Shown here one piece after another: positions 36,956-48,229 of a DNA stretch of 64,000 nt. This DNA comes from Sepiola atlantica (lineage: Eukaryota; Mollusca; Cephalopoda; Sepiida; Sepiolidae). The notes beneath the pieces were generated by a model. It was not told where the DNA came from, made no database searches, and worked only from the letters and a program-made list of their open reading frames with translations. How positions within the stretch are numbered: the first letter of the stretch is position 1; every line of letters begins with the position of its first letter. The position numbers and the translations under genes were made by a program. The stretch covers positions 66,412,803 through 66,476,802 of the forward strand of contig OY744546.1 in the NCBI GenBank assembly GCA_963556195.1, in the 5' to 3' direction.

Positions 36956-39028
36956 TTGTTTTTTTATCAAAATATACACCCACAAACTAAATTATTCTAT
37001 AAACTAATGCTATGTATACCATACGTATGGGTTCGCAATAGAATGACAAAAAAAAACCACATGAAATTCTGTGAAGCACAAGAGGCAAAATTTAACCCTG
37101 AAGGTAAGTACATTTCAGCGTCTAATATATCGGTTAACTAGAATGTTTCTTGGATATCACACAAAGTTATATTCTCTAAGACTCGAAGTTTATTTTACAT
37201 CTTATATGTTCGCGTAAATCCCGAATACGAAACTTTCCGAATTACAAGGTCTTATGTACGACATTAAATGAAACTAGAATTTGAGAAAGATCTCAATCAT
37301 ACCAGCAATTATAGTAGCAAACGGACTAATGAAAATAAATTTAAAAAACTATACCTCGTGAACCAAGTGCAATAGAGATACAAACAATTGCACTTCAGGA
37401 ACGGTTATAATCTTAAAAAAAGATCTCTCGGCTTTGATGTCTGAAATAGCGGCTGAATGGCTGGTATCCGGTAGGATGCCCCATCCCCAGCAAAACATAA
37501 AAATAAGAAAATTCAAAAGAATAATGACATAATTTACAATTATTCTAATCTTCAAATATAATTTCTCAAATAACGGACATTTTTACAGAGAACTATTTTG
37601 TGTGGTAACTTCGTATGGTAATATGCTACGTATTGCAACGTATCGCTTGCAAGAATTCCAAAATCGAATTACCCTAGTTTACTGCATATCATACGAAGTC
37701 ACGACCGATAATGTTTCACAAGTTTCCGTTGTCCACGGTGTGTATAAACAATTATACACACGTTACCATCATCGGTAACCCAGGTTTAACCAGCATCTCA
37801 AATATTTTACATGCAACTCATTTATATAAAACTTATTAAATAAAAGAGGACCGAAATGGATTTTATATATAAATGCATTAAACAGAAAAACCGTCACGTA
37901 GAAAACGCGAGAGGTAAATCAACTAGTTTCGGGCGCGAGTCACAATGAAAGACAGACAGATAGATAGCCAGATAGAAAGGTTGTCTTGTGACAACTGACT
38001 ACATTTTGCTTCACCCATTGTGTATTGTGGCTGTTACACCTCCCCTTAGCTTGGAGTCTCGCTCGAAAAAATGGATACATTTCTCTTCACGGGCGTCACG
38101 TGCTTTCGCTGACTTCTATTTTACGGAGAGGCGAACCCTGACCGATTGGTGTCACTCACAACTTCTATTCAGATAACGGTTTTCTTTATAAACAAGTGTG
38201 GGGTCGCTACATGAGCGTTTGGCTGTATGTAGTAAAGACTTTTTTTTTCAATTTCCCTTTAGATATAATCTGAATCGAGCTATGAATTACTGTCAGTATC
38301 CCATATAATTGGTTTTATATAATCTGCGATTTTTACGGAGTGTTAGTCCGCATTTCGTTACAATAGTATATATATGCTTTGCATCATGCATAAAAAGCTA
38401 AGAAAACAAACAATAAATACATATTTGAAGATATTAAGGCTAGTCCTTGGCTTTTGGACTAGGAGAAAAGTGTAAATGCTTTTCTGGTGCTACACGTCAT
38501 CTTTTCTTCATGTGCATCTTGTCAAACTCAGACATCTTAATGCTGAACTCGAAAATTTATAGGCCGGAAGTAACCTCGGCTGAAACATTGTGAGGATGAC
38601 ACACAAGATGTGAACAGTTTACCCTATACTCTAAATAATATCAATTATCAACCTTTATCAATAAAATCAACAGACTTATTCTGTTAATTTTAATTATTGT
38701 TTTACCGATATTCTCAAGGCTGTCTTAGGTCGATGAACGAGAACGTCTTCTATATTTAGGTGATTTTAATATTTGCACGAACCCTGAGAGAACAATTTTG
38801 AGTAGCTGGTTATCTCAGATATAAATAACCAACCTTATGCCCAACTCTTATCTGTGATAAAGTAAGTTAATAGTGAAGCATAACAAGTAATCAGATTAAA
38901 AAGCAAAATAAAAAGGAAAAGTAAAAAGATTTCCGGACAACGTTAGGTACAAGTTATTATTTCTTAATTTACATGTAGAGAGTTGTTATAATTGTTACCG
39001 CTGTTGTCATGCTTCCAACGTAAATACC
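36956..39028. other. No gene recognised
   Basis: AT-rich spacer; short frames only. Confidence 0.5.
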
Positions 39029-39322
39029 GTTTTTATCTTCCTCCCACAGCGGTAAGATGTGACACAAGGTCGAGAAAGTGGAATTTAAAAAGCCAGCGCC
39101 CAAGAAAGTGCCTACTCTGGCCTACAAAAAAAATGCCTGGATAGCCCCGTCAGCATTCCCCGGTATGGGCGGCCAAGGCAGTAAGAAATAAGCTTACTCC
39201 TCCCCAAATGTGGAGGCAAAGCCTGGGAGGGTAGACCTCCTAGAACTGCACATGACGCACCCATAAACCGGCGGATTCAAGACCTGAAAGCCCAGACGAT
39301 AGCGGTCTATAGGGTGTAGTAT
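39029..39322 (-). mobile_element. U2-SINE family, copy D (lacks U2 head)
   Basis: Reverse-complement SINE body, more diverged than the other copies, truncated just inside the U2-derived head at 39322 where copy E begins. Confidence 0.8.
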
Positions 39323-39699
39323 TTATTTACTCCTTTTCAGGAGTTAGGCACTAGGCCAGTTTTTATCTTACTCCCACAAGTAAGATGTGACCCAAGCTCG
39401 GGTGGGGAAAGTGGGGTTTGAAAAGCCAGCACCCGAGAGGTGAGCACTCTGGCCATTAAAAATTGCCTGGACAGCCCCGTCGGTATTCCCTGGTACGGGT
39501 GCCTCAGGCAGTAAGCAATAAACTTACTCCTCTCCAAAGAGGGGAGGCGAAGCCTGGGAGGGTGGACCTCCTAGAACTGCACAGGACAGATCCATAGACA
39601 GGCGTACATCAAGCCCCGAAGGCCAAGCCAATACCAGTCTATGGGGTGTAGTATCCATCGGAACAGACACTATACTTTCTTCTTAGCCAAAAGGCCCAG
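39323..39699 (-). mobile_element. U2-snRNA-headed SINE, copy E (long form)
   Basis: Minus-strand copy with the full head (GGCCTTTTGGCTAAGAA, then GTGTCTGTTCC) at 39699-39655, the 38-bp long-form segment, and the GGAGTAAATAAAT end at 39323. Copies D and E lie head-to-tail. Confidence 0.86.
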
Positions 39700-40400
39700 A
39701 CCGTTGCAGTGCCTGGCGGTTTTCTGTTGCATTTTGACTAAAACAGAAGAATGAAAATCAAAATTAGAGCGGAACTAATTCCAAGTAATCCCACATACTT
39801 ATGACAACTGACAATAACACATTACGCATTCACTGTGTAATAGATGTTATCAAATCACCCTGTCGTTTCAAGAAGGCGGAAAATGGACAGCAATGTAATT
39901 AAACAGGCTGGAATTGTCGAGAAGACCGTTATTGAGCCATTGAATGTCAATGAAGCAGTTAAACAGCACACTGCTATCAATTGCTTGTTTTATTGGCATT
40001 CCTTACTCCGAATGGTACAAGTATCGGTCTCAGAGTTCCCGATTAAGATGTCTATTTATTGACAACAATCCTCCTTCAATTGTGCCTGATCTTAACCATG
40101 GAAGTTTTCGGATTAAAAGGTTAACAGGATTTACGATAATGAGTTAGCCACGGCATAGACACAATCTGTATTCTGCATTCCGAAAATTAGAAGGTGGTAA
40201 CGCTAATGACAAATACTAAGACATACCGGAAGCTATAAAAAATTGCTGTCGTCGACAGTACACATATATATGCAGTAGTAAGTAATTTAACAAAATCAAA
40301 GATACTACACTATCTCTACACCTCTCAAAAAGGAGGAGGTAATGCCTAGGAAGGTGGTATCATGACAACAGAATGGGCTTGGGGAGGAAGGGATATTAAT
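39700..40400. other. No gene recognised
   Basis: Two overlapping short frames at 39844-40147 are unassigned. Confidence 0.45.
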
Positions 40401-40403
40401 TAT

Positions 40404-40727
40404 ATTACATATATATTGTATATGTAATATATATATATATAATATATATAATATACATATTATATATAATATATGTTATATGTTATATATTACATATATA
40501 TTGTATATATAATATATATATAATATATATAATATACATTATATATCATATATATATATATTATATATATAGTATATATATAATATATTTAATATGTATA
40601 TTATATATATAATATATAATATAGTTTATATATTTTATATATATAATATATATTCATATAGATGTATATATATATGTATATAAATATATACATACATATA
40701 TGTATATATATAAATATATATATACAA

Positions 40728-40786
<59 letters not shown>
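40404..40786. repeat. TATA-rich tract with palindromic ATATTATATAT units, ending in (GA)n
   Basis: About 350 bp of alternating TA with TTATATA and GTATATA interruptions, then a GA tract at 40757-40784. Confidence 0.93.
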
Positions 40787-40788
<2 letters not shown>

Positions 40789-40862
40789 TGTTTGTGAGTC
40801 GGTCTGGAAGCTTTTGTTACAGACAACGGACGGCGTTGTTCACGGCAGAAAGGAGAGAAGAA
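40784..40862 (-). repeat. Inverted copy of the 32.8-kb dispersed repeat
   Basis: Reverse complement of the CGTGAAC-x-ACGCCGTCCGTTG block seen at 32788-32875. Confidence 0.8.
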
Positions 40863-41474
40863 CAAGTTAATCAACTAGACGACATGTTGTGGAAAAAAAT
40901 TGGTCTCTGGTCTCTGTGTCGAAGCTAATGAATCCCTACGGAAAAGTTGAAAAGCCATATACACCCTTCTATGAATTAAATAGTAAAGAAAACACACTCT
41001 AAGTTCGTGGATGTGCAACTAGTCTAGTCTAAGAGAAGACAAACTCCGAAATCCCACCAGTTTCATCTGCATACTACGCTAGTGTTTCCAGTAATCCTAG
41101 CTTTTAATTTCAACTGGACTATATCGATGTCAGTTCACACGACTTATGATAAGATATTACACAGACCTTGTTTTACTACAGAGTCCATGCGCAGCACTTC
41201 CCCTAACAAGCTTAACCTCTTGCCTCTCGAAACTTCACGTAAACCCCTTTAATTGTTTACAAATTCACTCATTACTATTTAAGTGTTGTTTTACTTATTA
41301 TTCATTACGCTTGTGCTAAGTTTCCAACTATAGGAATAGTCTTTTATTCTGTTCGTAGCGTGGTTTTGCAGCTTCTCCATCGGTCAAACCTTCTAACGGA
41401 CTAACTCATGTTTTCAATATAGTTTTATCACATAAAAATACATTCGAAAACTTTTTTTTTAGTTTGGGATTTTG
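40863..41474. other. No gene recognised
   Basis: Unassigned spacer. Confidence 0.5.
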
Positions 41475-41525
41475 TATATATATGTATGTATAATATATAT
41501 ATATATATAAATATATATATAAATG

Positions 41526-41556
<31 letters not shown>

Positions 41557-41718
41557 ACATATATATATCTATGTATATATATTATGTATATATATGTATA
41601 CATATATATATGTGTATACATATGTATACATATATATATAATATATATACATATATATATATATATGTATACATATATATATATATATACATTTATATAT
41701 ATTTATATATATATATTT
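41475..41718. repeat. TA-rich microsatellite with TGTATACA interruptions
   Basis: TA tract with repeated ATGTATACATATATAT. Confidence 0.95.
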
Positions 41719-41734
41719 ATGTTTATTTTCAAAA

Positions 41735-42062
41735 ATATTTAATACATTCTGATCCGTGCTTCAAAGATGTTAACTTCTTTACTTAAAAAAAATAGCACCA
41801 ATCTGTGCATGACATCGACCAGACTTAACTTCTAACGTCTTAAAGACCTCGACGTATTTTCGACCCCTCGAGATTAATACCACCATCAAAATAAAGAGGA
41901 CGAAAAGGAAAAAAGTCTCGCTTGACAAGGTTGTATTTTACAACGAAAATTCGCGATAAAAAAATTTAAATACATGAATTTTTCATTTATAAAAATATTG
42001 CACGATTGTTGATTTTCAAAATATTTAGTATATTCTAATCCGTGCTTCAAAGGTGTTAACTT
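41735..42062 (+). repeat. Dispersed repeat R3 (copies also at 51.9-52.4 kb)
   Basis: Two partial units in tandem share TCCGTGCTTCAAAG-x-TGTTAACTTC. Blocks AGATTAATACCA, GTCTCGC, and GCACGATTGTTGATTTTCAA recur at 51940-52170 and 52225-52430. Minor hammerhead-like remnants (UUGACAA...GAAA) are too decayed to call. Confidence 0.72.
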
Positions 42063-42067
42063 CCTTA

Positions 42068-42147
<80 letters not shown>
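42068..42147. repeat. (TA)n microsatellite
   Basis: Pure TA tract. Confidence 0.97.
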
Positions 42148-42150
<3 letters not shown>

Positions 42151-42179
42151 GAAGAATAGAAAGGAATTAGAGAAGCAAA

Positions 42180-42342
42180 AGCCAAATCAAAATTCAATTC
42201 AATTGCTCAGAGCAAGGTATATTCCGCAAAAAGGCAATTTATTCAAGTTTAATTTTCCTTAAGCCAGGCTTTTCAAAGATCAAAATCTGATCATCAGAGA
42301 GAAGTCGCTGAGATAGATAAGTTGGCAAAAAAGTCAAATAAG
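42180..42342 (-). repeat. Dispersed repeat R1, copy d
   Basis: Minus-strand copy with ATATACCTTGCTCTGAGCAA downstream of the core and GCCAACTTATCTATC upstream; most like copy a. Confidence 0.82.
42254..42305 (-). ncRNA. Hammerhead ribozyme-like motif (R1 copy d)
   Basis: CUGAUGA at 42297-42291 and GAAA at 42274-42271 with an AGAU-UUUG-AUCU stem II, then AAGC-CUG-GCUU-A. Stem II has a C:U mismatch and stem I is reduced. Confidence 0.5.
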
Positions 42343-42551
42343 AGGTACGCTCGTGGATTCAGGCAGGCTCAGAGAAGAGTGAGGTGGAAAATATTCGCCA
42401 TTAAAAATACTTCCTGGGCTGAGATATCAAGGAAAAGTGTTTTAAAAATGGGGAAAAAGGCAGCGAAAATATTTTAAAGCTAGCCCGTTGAGAAAGCCGG
42501 CTTAAAATGAAGAAAAGCAGAAACTCATATGCGACCGCTTTTAGTACACCA

Positions 42552-42553
<2 letters not shown>

Positions 42554-42620
<67 letters not shown>
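42554..42620. repeat. (TA)n microsatellite
   Basis: Pure TA tract. Confidence 0.97.
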
Positions 42621-42623
<3 letters not shown>

Positions 42624-43768
42624 GAAAGATGATCTACACATATTAGCCTGCGTTTGTTTGCTGACGCAAAACTCGGGGTTCCAAAGTAACAGTTGTTTTC
42701 TATCACTTTCGTCTCTGTTCGTCTGATAACTTTATGCTTTCAGATGGTTCTACATACCAAAAAACTCAGGTAACTTTTCAACGCACACCATCATTTAATT
42801 AAACTGTCTACCGCCTCTACTTCTAGAAAATGTGCAAGGTTACTTAAAAACCGAATCTATACAAGTGTTAGCCATTTTTTATCTTCGATATTAATTAACG
42901 CTTTATGCAACATTTACAAATCGAGACACTTTTTATCACGACGTTATCTATAGAAATTAATCTGTCCCCCGTAGTGTTTAGAAATTGGTCTACCCGATTT
43001 AATGTCTGCATCGATATGAATTTAACCAATTATATTAAACCATTTGACACTACAAAACGTTTCTAACTTATTATGAATTATTATACTAAGTCAGCGAAAT
43101 ACTCGTGAACTTGGATAAGCAATAAATACACCATTTTCAGACACCCATTTTGATACGTAAGGATATGTAAGAGATACACATTGACTCTCTCCATCCCGTA
43201 ACTTATATAATCTAATTTACACTTAAGTAATTAAACAAACCCTAAATGATAGAGTTTCCAAACATATAATGTGCCCCCGTAATTCACCGTGTTATCTAGA
43301 ATATGTATCCAATTATTCATAATGATGCGTTCTTTAGTTTCAACGTGTACACTGGTAAAAACTGTGTCATATAATATCACTCCATATTCAATGTAGAGCA
43401 ATTAATTTCAGATACACAGACACATTACTTTATATATAGAGAGAGATGTAGGTTAATCAACGCTTGTTTCCCGGTGTTCTTACATGTACACTTTAACAAC
43501 ACAACGTACATTTTCAATTATACCTTATTACTTGGATTAATTTGTGTTAAAAAATGTTTACATTGTTTTATTTAGTCGTAATTTGAAATTAACTAAAAAG
43601 TCATTAATCCCCCTCTAAGCATTCTATATATGTCTCTTATATCTTGTCATCGAATGTCTGTTATTTAGAAAAAGGTAACATTAATCTTTCAGTGTCGTCA
43701 TATACTTTAAATTCTTATTTCTGTACACAAAATACGACGGTAAATTAATACTTCTCTTCACTTCTATA
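42621..43768. other. No gene recognised
   Basis: AT-rich spacer. Confidence 0.5.
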
Positions 43769-44212
43769 CGATAAGAATAAGAATAAGAATAAGGATAAGA
43801 ATAAGAATTAAAATAAGAATAAGAATAAGAATAATAATTAGAATAAGAATAATAAGAATAAGAATAAGAATAAGAATAAGAATAAGAATAAGAATAAGAA
43901 TAAGAATACGATTAATAAGAATAAGAATAAGAATAATAATAAGAATAATAAGAATAAGCATAAGAATAAGAAGAATAATAATAAGAAGAATAAGAAGAAT
44001 AAGAACAAGAATAATAATAAGAATAAGAAGAATAAGAAGAATAAGAATAATAAGAATAAGAATAAGAATAAGAATAAGAAGAATAAGAAGAATAAGAATA
44101 AGAAGAATAAGAAGAATAAGAATAAGAATAATAAGAATAAGAATAAGAATAAGAATAAGAATAAGAATAAGAATAAGAATAATAAGAATAAGAAGAATAA
44201 GAATAAGAAGAA
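43769..44212. repeat. (AAGAAT)n array, left part
   Basis: Hexanucleotide AAGAAT array with AAGAAG, AATAAT and ATAAGA variants, interrupted at 44213 by the LTR element and resuming at 48571. The poly-Leu/Ile and poly-Tyr/Ser frames through it are artefacts of the repeat. Confidence 0.97.
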
Positions 44213-44553
44213 TGTGGTATACGTGACACTGCTGGCCGTACTTCCGCTTTCTATCCACTCCGAGACGAATTTCTGCAACGTTTTTCTTCACTCTCTACGA
44301 ATCCGACTTTTCCCCTATGATCAAACTTCTCTGTTCGCAATCTAACTTGCCTCTGCCTCCTCCCCCAATCACTCCTCTTTTATCTCTTTCATTTCCAATC
44401 AGGAGCATCTCATTTGCATACCTCGTAGTCACCCTGTAGGCATTTAAAGAAACAAGTCGGCCATTCTTGTTTCCTTCTTCACACGAGGTAAGCCACGCAA
44501 AAACGCGGTCGGTCGTTCTTGTTTTCTCTTCTTTTTTCCTCATTTACACCACA
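44213..44553 (-). repeat. 3' LTR of the Gypsy element
   Basis: Identical by eye to the 5' LTR over 341 bp; preceded on the minus strand by the polypurine tract. Confidence 0.93.
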
Positions 44554-44574
44554 CGCCCCCCTTGATCTTCGAGA

Positions 44575-47502
44575 TCAATAGGATACTTCGTAATCCTCCA
44601 TCCAAGCAGGCCGCCTCCTCTCACGTCGAGGCCTCTGGGGAACAACTTCCTGGGGGTTAACACTTTCAGGTTCACTACAACGTGGGTCTAAGTCAGGTAG
44701 AGTCGCATCATTTGCTTCTCGGTGGCCCTCGATTTCCTCTTCTTTACTGCCCTCACTGCGTACCGGCAGTGTCATGCGACGCAGGTCTAGGATATGCCGG
44801 GGAACGCCGTTCACCATCACATTGTTCTTCGACCGCAATCCCGTTACGACCCCTTTTTTCCAACGAGTAGTACACTGTGCATTAGGGGGTTTCACCCACA
44901 CCTCTTCACCTACTTTGATAGTGGCTTCCTCACTCTCGATTCCTGCTGTTTTGTTGCACGGGTGCCGCCACTTATATGTGAAAACGGCCCTATGAGGGAC
45001 AGTTGTCTCGTCTTGTTTGGTTTTTGGCGAGATGTTGTACCAAAACACCGCCTCTATGGGTGATACGTTGCTTTTTTCCGCAGCGGCTTTAATGGTGCGA
45101 TGATTCCTCTCCACTATTCCGTTGCCACTCGGCCGATACGCTGCTCTAAAAAATTGCCTTACTCCCCACTTATCGCATACCCCTTTAAAGGCTTCAGATC
45201 GGAAAGCGGGCCCATTGTCCATCAAGAGTTCCTCAACCGGCCCTCTCTCCAAAAATATCTCCTCGATGACCCCTCCGATCGCCCATGCCGCTTCTGCCCT
45301 GATTTCTCTCCAGATGGCAAACCTTCCCGGTCCACAGTCGACCATCGAGAGATACAATTTGTGGCGATAGTGCGTCACATCAATAGCCAATCGCTTCCAG
45401 TCCTCCGCGACGTGCAACTGTCCTGTTTCGTGTCTGGACGGTCTAGGGTCAATTGATTGGCACTCTCGACAGTTCTCCACCACTTCCCTAACCTCCTCCT
45501 CGGTGGTTTCCGGGTAAACCTCTCTGGCTAGGAATAACGTTCGTTCCCGACCAAAGTGGTGCATTTCGTGTGACCCCTTGACTTCTTCCCCTGCATAGCA
45601 TACCGAGGAGACCTCCTTTCCCTCCTGCAGCCAGGCCTTCTTCACGCGTGTCATCGAATCCGCCTTGTTTTTTTCTGATGGGACCAACACGACAGATACT
45701 CTTAACTGGAACTCCGCTATTAGATCGGCGAGCGCTCCGAGTCTGCGCTTGATCAGCATTTCCGCAGCACCTTTGGTCTTAACTCTCTTATCGCCAGTTA
45801 CTGCCGACCGAATCCACGATGCTGCCGTTGCCGAATCGGTTTTAATTTCAATTATTTTCAATCCCCACTTCAGGGCCAGATTGAGTCCTTTCATAACGGC
45901 ATCTAGTTCTGCTACGTTGATATGGGAGAAGTCGTTGGTTTTTCTTAGCCATGCCGCATCCTCCACAGTTACGCCTCCCATCTCTAGTACGACGGCCAAC
46001 GCCAGGTTACTGGCATCGCACCAAATCACACCCGCATCTCCGCTGCTGACATACCAGTCCCCTTTCACTGGGTCCTCATTCCTCACCCTCGCAATGATTT
46101 CTTGCAGCATGTTCATAACCTCCTTCGTTACACGGCCCTCCCAGCCAGCAGTGCCTGCTAGTCGTTTAATAAAACTACATGCTATCCTGAGCCAGCCAGC
46201 GATAGGATAGTGCCCGACCAGCCTCCCGCAGACTGAGAAGAGTTCTCGCTTCGTCAGCTCAGATCCGACTTCGGGTATTACACTCCCTCGTTCGAAGACA
46301 AGGCTTTCTTTTCCATCTCGCCTTAGTTTCAACCCCAGCACCCGTCCTCCATCCAGGGCCTCCGCCGGTTTTGCAGTTAACCCATACTTCTCGACATGGC
46401 TTCTTACTTTCTCCGCTGTCACCTCTGCCTCCTCCACCAGAATGTCGTCAATGTACGAACTAGTGGCCTCCTCCACTGAACGGTCTTTGCTCAGCACTGT
46501 CTTCAGCACGGCAGTCATAATTTTGGGGGCTGAACTCAGCCCAAAGCCTAGCCTCGTCAGACAATACACTCGCCCCTTGTACCGGACCAGCTGGTACTGC
46601 CAGAGTTTTTCATCTACATGGATCTGCAGATATGCCGATTTCAGATCGACAATTTTTGTGGCCCGTCCCATTCTTCTCCATTTCCTCATGACCTCCTCAC
46701 ATACGTCGATCCCCGTTCCAGTGTGGCAGGCTACGTGTCTGTTCAATTCTCTGAAGTCCAGTACGGGCCTAATCTTGTTTTTCGTAGGCTGAACAACCGC
46801 CAGTAGTGGCAACACTCCTTTTTCTTCCCCTGTCCACGGTTTCAGAATTCCTTCTTTTATCCACCTCTCCACTTCTTCCTCAAATCCTTTTCTTATTTCT
46901 CCTCGCAGGGTGTTTTCGTAGCAGCCCACTTTATTCTGTAATTCCGGGGGTCCGGAGATCCATTTCCATTCCACCGTCCACCTCACGCCATCAAACTTTG
47001 CCAGGAAATCTTTGTCCTCAATGCAGCAAACCTCCGGTTTTGGTATTCTGATGGTTCTATCACCTTCCACTCCTGCCATCCCCACTGCGCCGAGACGTCC
47101 GAACGTCACTTGGCTCCCTCGTAACGTGGCGCCCCCCAGTCGGTTAATTGCACTCATACCTATAATCACGTCAACACCACCGACCAGATGATTCAACACT
47201 AAGGCTCGCAGTCCAATGGACACCCCTTGCACCATTACTTCCGCTGTCGTCTCACCTAGGCACTTCACATCCCTGCCATCCACGGTCCTAATAGTCCTGG
47301 TTCCGCTCCATGACCTAGCGACATTCCTCGCTAACAACGTTGTAGTACAGCCTGTGTCGACAAGGGCTATGGCTTTCTTCCCATTGACTACTACCGGTAA
47401 CCGAGGCAACGTTCCATCATGCGCCATCTCCGCACAGAAGGGGTAACCACTGGCGCAATAGCTCCCCTTCACTCGTTTCCCTGGTGCCGTGCAGCAACAC
47501 AA
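44575..47502 (-). CDS. pol: Pol polyprotein (PR-RT-RNaseH-IN)
   Basis: An uninterrupted 975-codon frame, -1 relative to gag and overlapping its end, so translation is expected by frameshifting; the nominal Met at 47502 is not a real start. Domains by residue: retropepsin with VDTG at 48-51; reverse transcriptase about 235-395, with LDFREL, VDLKSAYLQI (D286), GFGLSSAP and the catalytic SYIDD (350-353, YIDD rather than the usual YVDD); RNase H about 490-620 with D496, E532, D556 and a NKADSMTR block; integrase with an HH...CX2C zinc region (648-681) and a DD35E core at D708, D762, E798. A basic C-terminal tail follows (VWVKPPN to PRRERRRP). All catalytic residues are present, so it is potentially functional. 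Antisense frames are shadows. Confidence 0.92.
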   Translation of the reverse strand: MCCCTAPGKRVKGSYCASGYPFCAEMAHDGTLPRLPVVVNGKKAIALVDTGCTTTLLARNVARSWSGTRTIRTVDGRDVKCLGETTAEVMVQGVSIGLRALVLNHLVGGVDVIIGMSAINRLGGATLRGSQVTFGRLGAVGMAGVEGDRTIRIPKPEVCCIEDKDFLAKFDGVRWTVEWKWISGPPELQNKVGCYENTLRGEIRKGFEEEVERWIKEGILKPWTGEEKGVLPLLAVVQPTKNKIRPVLDFRELNRHVACHTGTGIDVCEEVMRKWRRMGRATKIVDLKSAYLQIHVDEKLWQYQLVRYKGRVYCLTRLGFGLSSAPKIMTAVLKTVLSKDRSVEEATSSYIDDILVEEAEVTAEKVRSHVEKYGLTAKPAEALDGGRVLGLKLRRDGKESLVFERGSVIPEVGSELTKRELFSVCGRLVGHYPIAGWLRIACSFIKRLAGTAGWEGRVTKEVMNMLQEIIARVRNEDPVKGDWYVSSGDAGVIWCDASNLALAVVLEMGGVTVEDAAWLRKTNDFSHINVAELDAVMKGLNLALKWGLKIIEIKTDSATAASWIRSAVTGDKRVKTKGAAEMLIKRRLGALADLIAEFQLRVSVVLVPSEKNKADSMTRVKKAWLQEGKEVSSVCYAGEEVKGSHEMHHFGRERTLFLAREVYPETTEEEVREVVENCRECQSIDPRPSRHETGQLHVAEDWKRLAIDVTHYRHKLYLSMVDCGPGRFAIWREIRAEAAWAIGGVIEEIFLERGPVEELLMDNGPAFRSEAFKGVCDKWGVRQFFRAAYRPSGNGIVERNHRTIKAAAEKSNVSPIEAVFWYNISPKTKQDETTVPHRAVFTYKWRHPCNKTAGIESEEATIKVGEEVWVKPPNAQCTTRWKKGVVTGLRSKNNVMVNGVPRHILDLRRMTLPVRSEGSKEEEIEGHREANDATLPDLDPRCSEPESVNPQEVVPQRPRRERRRPAWMEDYEVSY
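47425..47481 (-). promoter_or_regulatory. -1 ribosomal frameshift signal between gag and pol
   Basis: GGGAAAC at 47481-47475 is correctly phased in the gag frame (CAG GGA AAC GAG TGA, i.e. X XXY YYZ). Four bases further comes GAAGGGG, which can pair with CCCCTTC downstream (7 bp). The intervening loop contains GCGCC, complementary to GGCGC past the stem, so an H-type pseudoknot is possible. Slipping back one base joins gag to the pol frame at G-K-R-V-K-G-S-Y. Confidence 0.8.
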
Positions 47503-48200
47503 TAGCGGCTAAGGTGCCCCACTTGTCCACATCGGTAGCACGTGATCCCCGGTCTCGGCTCTTTGCAGTCCTTGATCAGATGAGGGCCCTGGCACCGGAA
47601 ACACTTGATTGCAGGTCTCCCCTCCTGTCGCCTCGCCGGCTGCCTCTCATTCAAGTGAGGCCTCATGCACATATTTCCACCCACAGCTGCAGCCACGATT
47701 GGGCTTTTAACATTTTTCACTAGGACTCTGGCGTGAACCAAGAGATCGTCCACTTCCATAGTATGGATCCCAGTGATTCTCTGCATGTTCGTAGAGATTT
47801 CCTCTGGGAAGCCGTTAACTAGGTACAGCTTTACCGTCATCTCCAGGCTCCTCCCCACGTAACCAGCCAACCCTGCCAGTCTCCTGATCTCTGCCGCAAA
47901 GACGTCAACCGACTCGCCGGTCCACCTCAAACTGGAAAGCTTACCAAGTGCTTCGAATGGGCCCTCAGCGAAGGCCAATTTCAGCCTTTGCTCCACTGAG
48001 GCAAAGTCTTCCTTGTCTTCATCTCGCATCTGCTGGTAAATCGTGAGGGCTTCCCCCTCTAAGTATAGCGGCAGCAGGGTGACCACATCTTCTATCTTTT
48101 GCAGCTTCGCCACCATCTTTAATTTCTCCAGCCACTTAATCAGGTCGCCCTCCCCAGTAAAGGGTCTCAGCATGTGAGTGCTCAGTCTCCACTCAGCCAT
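47469..48200 (-). CDS. gag: Gag polyprotein
   Basis: A 243-residue frame from the ATG at 48200 (MAEWRL...). The same frame is open upstream into the 5' LTR to 48308, but the ATG just after the LTR is the natural start. The first two thirds resemble a retrotransposon gag capsid domain (PFTGEGDL-x-KWLEKL, LPLYLEGEA, RLKLAFAEGPFEALGKLSSLRW). The C-terminal third is basic and carries two zinc knuckles: CFRCQGPHLIKDC (CX2CX3HX4C, one residue shorter than usual) and CYRCGQVGHLSRYC (CX2CX4HX4C). Gag packages the element RNA and assembles the particle. It ends QGNE-stop, six bases after a GGGAAAC slippery heptamer that gives access to pol. No internal stops. Confidence 0.9.
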   Translation of the reverse strand: MAEWRLSTHMLRPFTGEGDLIKWLEKLKMVAKLQKIEDVVTLLPLYLEGEALTIYQQMRDEDKEDFASVEQRLKLAFAEGPFEALGKLSSLRWTGESVDVFAAEIRRLAGLAGYVGRSLEMTVKLYLVNGFPEEISTNMQRITGIHTMEVDDLLVHARVLVKNVKSPIVAAAVGGNMCMRPHLNERQPARRQEGRPAIKCFRCQGPHLIKDCKEPRPGITCYRCGQVGHLSRYCVAARHQGNE

Positions 48201-48229
48201 GGTAATTTGCTCGATGCGCCGAAATAGCT

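Noticed and set aside
43764..44291. Poly-Leu/Ile and poly-Tyr/Ser frames
   Set aside because: Translations of the AAGAAT hexanucleotide array.
44682..47723. Numerous 60-180 codon frames on the + strand
   Set aside because: They are antisense shadows of gag and pol, with no homology of their own.
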